Assembly (NCBI GenBank): GCA_964035575.1
Contig: OZ037923.1
Coordinates: 1,116,001 to 1,180,000 of the forward strand
DNA length: 64,000 bases
From: Rhynchopus sp. YZ270_cl-10
Lineage: Eukaryota > Euglenozoa > Diplonemea > Diplonemida > Diplonemidae
Reading direction: 5' to 3'
A program made the position numbers and the translations under genes. Positions 58,794-64,000 of the stretch are shown here, in pieces; position 1 is the first letter of the stretch, and every line of letters starts with the position of its first letter. Below the pieces are notes generated by a model. It saw nothing but the letters and a program-made list of their open reading frames with translations. It made no database searches and had not been told where the DNA came from.

Positions 58794-61700
58794 ATGTTGC
58801 CGCTGCTTGCGTGCCTTTCGCTGGCAATCAATTGCTATGTTCGTAATCGTGACCCACACGTAGACCTTACGAACGCGGGGTGCGAGGACATAGAGGAGGG
58901 GGAAGATTGCGAGAGGGGCTCTTCCACGTACGCATCCCTTCGAAGCTGCAAGTGGGTCGATGATGGGTTTGCCAGAAAAACGTGCAGGTCTGTGTGCGCT
59001 CGTTCGCACAAGCAGGCCGCTTGGAGTGATGATGGAACCCGGATACTGGCACAACTTCAGAAAAACCACTGCTACGAACGAGATGGAGCGGACTCCGTCG
59101 GTAGGTGCATTGCATTGTCTTCCATGCAGGCGGGGTCTGCTGAGGAAAACAAACAGCTCTTTGATGATGGTGTTGAACTGAAGCGATATGTTGAGAAAAT
59201 CAATGCACAGTCCCTAAGTCACCTGTCTACCACCAGATATACGTTTGACAATGACGAGCCCGAGACCATTAATCCTTCGGACCTTCCGGTTCTCCGGAAC
59301 GGGTTTCCAAAGGGGGCTCAGGCGACCTTCACGTTTGCGGCAAATGAGCTCAGTGTGAACGCAAAGAATGCGCAGCTCGCAATCTCAACACAGGAGTCAA
59401 ATGTCGTCGTTACAAATAATGGGGACGAGCTAATGAGTCTGGCTGATAGTATCGAAATTGAATTCAAGGCTGGAGAGGATTATACTATTGCGCATTATTT
59501 TACGGTCCAGATTGAAAAGGTTGATGGAGATACTTATACTATTTTACCACGGGGTAATCTTGAGGGGTTCGAAAAGATCTTGACTGAGAACCCTGAACGC
59601 ATCATGACGCCTGTCTTCGGGGCTGTGACCGCAAACAATGTTTACTTCAAGACAGAAGAATACTTCATTTCACTCCGGGCACTTGCTAAGCTTGCGGAAG
59701 AGCAGAAAAACGGAAGAGCCGTCTCAGACGCCACACTTGAAGAAATGACCAACCCAGTCATGTATTGGCAGGCCGATGGTCTGTTCGATATTCCGTATGT
59801 CGGGGAAGTAGGGACCGCTACGACGTCTAAGATTCGGAACGTTCCGGATAACGCCTACGAGAACATCCTCGAAACGTACCTGGACGATGTCTCCTCTCCG
59901 TCTGGAGGTGGGTCCTACAACCCCTTTGGGCGCTTTGCATCCGATGCCGGTATTGGAGTCCTTCTCATTATGGACGAGAAGGAGGAGAAGGAGAAATTTG
60001 AGGAAAAAATGAAGAAGACGATCGAAGAGCACGTCGGTTATCAGCCAGATCTTATTGAGTACCTCACCGAGGAACCCGACGCGGAGTCGACCTGGGTGCT
60101 GGTCTTCACCGGCACTCAATTAAAGATCTACCAGAAGAAGGCTATCACAAAGACATACACTAAGAAACCCTTTTTCGACACGCTGGTGGAAGACGTGATG
60201 GACTTTGCCACCTGCACACAGGAAGTAGATGCGCTCAACGACCTGGTCGAGAGTGCGGTCAAACGCGATGAGTATGTTAAGGAATTGAAGCTTGCGGGCA
60301 AGCAGGGTGCAAAGAGGATCGGCACCGATGAAACAATGGGGGGGTCCTCCGCCAAAAAAGGGGCAGAAGCTTGCAAGAAAGGAGCAGCATTGCATCAGAA
60401 ATACGAATGGCTGCACAGAGTGGGACACAGCCTTGCTGGCAGGCCGACTGACAACCCGAAGAACCTGATGCTCGGGACGACCCACACGAATTCGCATATG
60501 ATCACCTTCGAAACGCTCCTCTCCCAGTCATTCAAATACAATGCTGAAAAAAAGTTGCAACCGCGCCAGCTGTTTACGCAGGTAACGGACACGGTGATGA
60601 AAACGAAGGTGGATGGGAAGGATACAGAGACGACGATTCTCTTTGCCCCAAACAAGCTCGAATACGAGGTTAAGGCTGGCTCGGACACACTTGCTAAGCA
60701 TGAGTTTGAGTTGATGGGAACGCTGCGCCCCGCTGTCATGCTGAATGTGTATGTGTACAACTATTTCAGGCACGTATACGAATCTCCCGTGGACCCCAAT
60801 CCAGGCAGCTCTCAGGCCAGTAATAAAAGAGGTCCGCCAGGGGACGCGGCAGATATGGGCGACCGTCGCCATAAGCGACAAAGGGAGAATCATCGTGCTG
60901 CGGCTGTGCTGTCAACAGACGCAACGCTGCAGGCTGCGCTGGGGCTCCAGTCGCTGACGCCGCTGTCCGCTGTGGCCAGGGCCGACTTTGCTGCAGAGTA
61001 CGCAACGATGGCGCTGCTGTTCCCAGAGATGGACGCAACGTTCGCAGTGCCTGCGGTGGAGGCGTACACTGGCGCTGCTGTGGCGACGCTGGCGACGGGG
61101 GACGTGGCGCTGACAATGCACGCGCTGGTGGTGCCTGGGGACGAGCACTACTTTGCGGTGTTCCGTGCACAGGGGACAGAGTCGCTCCTGCCTGTGCTGC
61201 CTGGGCTGACGTTCTCGGAGCAGCGTCTGCTGGTGATGCGCGACGCTGAGGGCACGACCGAGGTGTTCGTGTCGTGCACTGTTGTCGGGCTTGCGGACTC
61301 GTTTGCCTTTGTGCCTGGACTGGCGGCGCATGTGGGGTCGCAGTTCCTGAGTGCAGTGGACGTGACCACGCCTGTGGCGGGGTGGTACAGCCTCGCAGGG
61401 CTCAACTTCGACGCCTACCTGCGGCTCCGTGCACCACTGCAGCTGCCAAGCCCGCTGGCGCTCTTCTCTGTGGGCGACGTGGCCCTGTTCATCGACGGTA
61501 TGTGGGTGGGTGTCAATGTCTTCACCTCGGCGGGGGGGACAAAAGACCTGACCCCTACATTCGGTGCACGTGGGTGGCTGCGCTGGGGCACAGCACAGGA
61601 GGACGCGGTGTGGGTGGCTGTGCACGGCATGGTGCATGGAGGTGCTGGCAGCTTTTGGGTCGAGGTGCAGAACTGGGTGCACCCCTTCGGGATCGACGTG

Positions 61701-64000
61701 ACGGTGACGAAGGCGTCGCTGCAGTTCGACCTGCCGTTCACAGCGGCGGAGATGCAGGTGTCGCTGGATCTGTGCAACATCTCTCTGGCAGGGGCGTACT
61801 CCACCACAGACGGCGTCGCACTGCGTGGTGAGGCAACGTGCGACCTGCAACTGGCGGACGTTGCTGCCTGGTTCGAGGCGCAGACAGGCACGACAGGGCT
61901 GAGCATCCCTGCTGAGATGCCGGACATGACGATCACGTCGTTTGGGATGTCGGTGTGCCCACCTAACGGACACGTCTTTGCAAGTGGCCAGTCCTGCTCG
62001 TCGGGTGTGCAGCTGTGGGGGACGGCAGCCACACCGGGCGGTGCGACAGTTGCAGTGCGCGTGCAGATGGACAGGAGCCGCCTGAGTGTGTCGACGACAG
62101 TGGCAGACTTTGCGGTGACGGACACGATTGTGCTGCGGAAGGCGCATCTCGCGTTCTCGCTTGGGGGCGGTGTGCCTGCTGTGGTGCGGCTGTCAGCATC
62201 GTTGGCCCTGTCCTCTGTGTCGCTGTGGGTTTCGGGTGAGTACGAGGCCGGGAGTGTGTTCCTGCAGGCAGGGATCAGCGACGTCACGCTTGAGGACATT
62301 GTGGCGCTTGGTGCGGAGCTGACTGGCGGGAGCGTGTTCACAGTGCCGAGCGACATGCCGGACCTGACGCTGACGACACTGGAGCTGTCTGTGTGCACGT
62401 TCGAGGCAGACGCACGCTGCACGAAGGGGGTGACTGTGCACGGTGCTGCGACGCTGGAGGGGGTTGCGGTGGACCTGGTCATCACCATCACACCTGAGGA
62501 GATCAGCTTTGTTGGGACGACAGCGAACGTGGGGATTGGGGAGCTGACTGTGGACACGCTGGCGCTGTCGGTGACGCTGCGACGTGGCGGGGGTGGCGTG
62601 TCACTGACTGCGGCAGGGGAACTGAAGGTGACGGACACAGTGACGCTGACGATCTCTGGGGAGTACGCGAAGGAGGGGTACTCGCTGGCAGGCGGCGTCG
62701 ACGGTGCTGTCAAGGTGCGCGACCTTGTGGGTGCACTGTACACACCTGCACGTGGTGGCAGTGGTGCCGACACACCGACACTGAGCAACCTGCAGGCAAC
62801 TCTGGCGAAGACGACGACACCACCACCTGCCACGTTCTCCGTGGGCGTGTCCGGACACGTGGCACACATGACGCTGGCAGGGATGTACGCCGCAATCACA
62901 GGGGACAACTTCCCTGATGTGTTCCCTGGACTGGGTGACCTTGGTTTGTCGGGTGCGGTGGTGTCTGTGCAGGTCGAGAACGGCGGGGTGGCGGTGTCTG
63001 TGGCGACGACGACACCGATGAGTGTGCCGCTGTTTGGTGGGGATGCGACGCTGGCGCTTGAGGGGTCGCTGGACAACAACAAGAAGGTGTCGGTGCTGGG
63101 GGTGCTGCGGTGGGAGGCGGACAGCGAGGACAGCAACTTTGCGATGCGCAGCAAGGAGGGGACGGGGCTTGAGATCAGTGCTGGCTGGAGGGACGGTGCT
63201 GTGGGGGTGAAGGCACGCCTGCCGCTGATGATCTGCATCCACGACTGCAGCAAGCCGCAGGCACAGAAGCAGATTGTGTACATCATCGGGGAGCTTGGGA
63301 TTGAGATGAGTGGACAGGATGTGCTGCTTGGTGGGTCGTTGGAGATGCAGGGGAAACTGACGAAGCTGTTTGGGGTGCCGATTCTGCATGTTGCGGACGT
63401 GCTGGTGGCCATCAAGGTGGAGCTGCGGACACGTCGTGTGGACGAGGTGAAGCTGGCGGGGAAGCTTGAGCTTGGGACCATGGACAACTGTGCGGTGGCG
63501 ACAAGCACACGGTGCATCCGTGCTGAGGGGCGGCTGGAGATCTACACGTCTGCCCCGCAGAACAACCTTGTGGAGCTGAAGATCAACTCGCTGACGCTGG
63601 GGGAGATGTGGGACGTGGCTGGGGACTGGATCACAGTACTGCGGTCGCTTCCGATGCCGTCTGTCCTGCGTGACCTTGGCATCCAGTACCTCGAGCAGCC
63701 TGGGCTGGTGTGTCCGGACCAGAACAACGAGGAGTGCTTTGCACTGCTGCGCTACCAAGCATCAGAGGGCTTGCGGCTGAGGGGGCAGATCAACTACTTC
63801 TTTGGCCTGAAGCTTGGTCTCGACATTGAGGTGGGTGCGTCAAGGTTCTACCTGAAGACGGTGCTGCAGGATGTGACGCTGCTTGGGATCTTCAAGATCA
63901 AGGATGCGATGTTTGAGGTGACGGACGCGCCCAGCTTCAAGCTGAAGGGCAGCCTGTCTGTGCCGGTGCTGTCGCTCAGTGCTGCGGTCGATGGGACGAT
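58794..64000 (+). CDS. Very large secreted protein, N-terminal HNH-like part fused to a beta-repeat part (runs off the window)
   Basis: Open for 1,735 codons with no stop before the right edge; I translated it from the ATG at 58,794. Residues 1-14 (MLPLLACLSLAINC) look like a signal peptide. A Cys-rich stretch follows (residues 10-107, 12 Cys), then about 430 residues of unknown fold. At residues 545-571, GHSLAGRPTDNPKNL then THTNSHM and FE resembles the His-Asn core of HNH/His-Me finger nucleases, seen in some secreted effector nucleases. After a basic linker (GDRRHKRQREN, about 690-700) the sequence changes to Val/Thr/Ser-rich beta repeats of about 130-150 residues marked by MPDxTxTxxxxSVC. 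Codon use also changes there: AT-ending codons are common before about 60,880, GTG/CTG/ACG dominate after. This suggests a fusion of two genes. Function unknown. Confidence 0.75.
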   Translation, partial: MLPLLACLSLAINCYVRNRDPHVDLTNAGCEDIEEGEDCERGSSTYASLRSCKWVDDGFARKTCRSVCARSHKQAAWSDDGTRILAQLQKNHCYERDGADSVGRCIALSSMQAGSAEENKQLFDDGVELKRYVEKINAQSLSHLSTTRYTFDNDEPETINPSDLPVLRNGFPKGAQATFTFAANELSVNAKNAQLAISTQESNVVVTNNGDELMSLADSIEIEFKAGEDYTIAHYFTVQIEKVDGDTYTILPRGNLEGFEKILTENPERIMTPVFGAVTANNVYFKTEEYFISLRALAKLAEEQKNGRAVSDATLEEMTNPVMYWQADGLFDIPYVGEVGTATTSKIRNVPDNAYENILETYLDDVSSPSGGGSYNPFGRFASDAGIGVLLIMDEKEEKEKFEEKMKKTIEEHVGYQPDLIEYLTEEPDAESTWVLVFTGTQLKIYQKKAITKTYTKKPFFDTLVEDVMDFATCTQEVDALNDLVESAVKRDEYVKELKLAGKQGAKRIGTDETMGGSSAKKGAEACKKGAALHQKYEWLHRVGHSLAGRPTDNPKNLMLGTTHTNSHMITFETLLSQSFKYNAEKKLQPRQLFTQVTDTVMKTKVDGKDTETTILFAPNKLEYEVKAGSDTLAKHEFELMGTLRPAVMLNVYVYNYFRHVYESPVDPNPGSSQASNKRGPPGDAADMGDRRHKRQRENHRAAAVLSTDATLQAALGLQSLTPLSAVARADFAAEYATMALLFPEMDATFAVPAVEAYTGAAVATLATGDVALTMHALVVPGDEHYFAVFRAQGTESLLPVLPGLTFSEQRLLVMRDAEGTTEVFVSCTVVGLADSFAFVPGLAAHVGSQFLSAVDVTTPVAGWYSLAGLNFDAYLRLRAPLQLPSPLALFSVGDVALFIDGMWVGVNVFTSAGGTKDLTPTFGARGWLRWGTAQEDAVWVAVHGMVHGGAGSFWVEVQNWVHPFGIDVTVTKASLQFDLPFTAAEMQVSLDLCNISLAGAYSTTDGVALRGEATCDLQLADVAAWFEAQTGTTGLSIPAEMPDMTITSFGMSVCPPNGHVFASGQSCSSGVQLWGTAATPGGATVAVRVQMDRSRLSVSTTVADFAVTDTIVLRKAHLAFSLGGGVPAVVRLSASLALSSVSLWVSGEYEAGSVFLQAGISDVTLEDIVALGAELTGGSVFTVPSDMPDLTLTTLELSVCTFEADARCTKGVTVHGAATLEGVAVDLVITITPEEISFVGTTANVGIGELTVDTLALSVTLRRGGGGVSLTAAGELKVTDTVTLTISGEYAKEGYSLAGGVDGAVKVRDLVGALYTPARGGSGADTPTLSNLQATLAKTTTPPPATFSVGVSGHVAHMTLAGMYAAITGDNFPDVFPGLGDLGLSGAVVSVQVENGGVAVSVATTTPMSVPLFGGDATLALEGSLDNNKKVSVLGVLRWEADSEDSNFAMRSKEGTGLEISAGWRDGAVGVKARLPLMICIHDCSKPQAQKQIVYIIGELGIEMSGQDVLLGGSLEMQGKLTKLFGVPILHVADVLVAIKVELRTRRVDEVKLAGKLELGTMDNCAVATSTRCIRAEGRLEIYTSAPQNNLVELKINSLTLGEMWDVAGDWITVLRSLPMPSVLRDLGIQYLEQPGLVCPDQNNEECFALLRYQASEGLRLRGQINYFFGLKLGLDIEVGASRFYLKTVLQDVTLLGIFKIKDAMFEVTDAPSFKLKGSLSVPVLSLSAAVDGT

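Overview
The window comes from a microbial eukaryote that I cannot place in a lineage. Its genes are very long, open and apparently intronless (up to 4,738 codons). Third codon positions are strongly G/C. The products are mostly large secreted or membrane-anchored proteins with EGF-like repeats, CUB-like domains, Ser-rich and Pro/Thr-rich stalks. Every host gene I can support is on the + strand, which would fit a directional gene cluster (an inference). No rRNA, tRNA, CRISPR array or telomere repeat was recognised.

Region by region. (1) Positions 1-10,864 hold no supportable gene. They contain nested repetitive elements: five arrays of a 57-bp satellite, forward in the first two and inverted in the last three, flanked by shared sequence blocks that end in one of two short hairpins. 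The layout resembles Helentron/HINE-type non-autonomous elements inserted head to tail. An unrelated TIR transposon (2,487-4,157, 7-bp target duplication) sits inside. (2) 11,234-22,884: a sedolisin (S53) peptidase, a 2,072-residue membrane protein with 27 EGF-like repeats, and a MAPEG-family membrane enzyme. (3) 23,402-31,595: an apparently whole two-ORF non-LTR retrotransposon whose second ORF carries OTU protease, APE endonuclease, reverse transcriptase, zinc finger, RNase H and a Cys-rich tail. (4) 31,810-51,313: a giant Ser-rich surface protein with a GPI-like tail, a small Cys-rich secreted protein, and a CUB-like type I membrane protein. (5) 51,314-58,793: a Mutator-like TIR element with a 9-bp target duplication, a PB1 / Cys-His / UBA gene split by an in-frame TGA, and a nested foldback element. 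(6) 58,794 to the right edge: one open frame of at least 1,735 codons, absent from simple ORF lists because it has no stop in the window. It joins an AT-richer part with an HNH-like motif to a GC-rich beta-repeat part.

Most host products look destined for the secretory pathway or cell surface (signal peptides, EGF/CUB folds, GPI or TM anchors), alongside a secreted or lysosomal-type peptidase and an ER-type MAPEG enzyme. A roughly 40-nt stem-loop with compensatory changes recurs at least six times in the intergenic DNA. It is the best candidate for an undescribed RNA element. The satellite elements and the chimeric ORF at the right edge are the other main points of interest.
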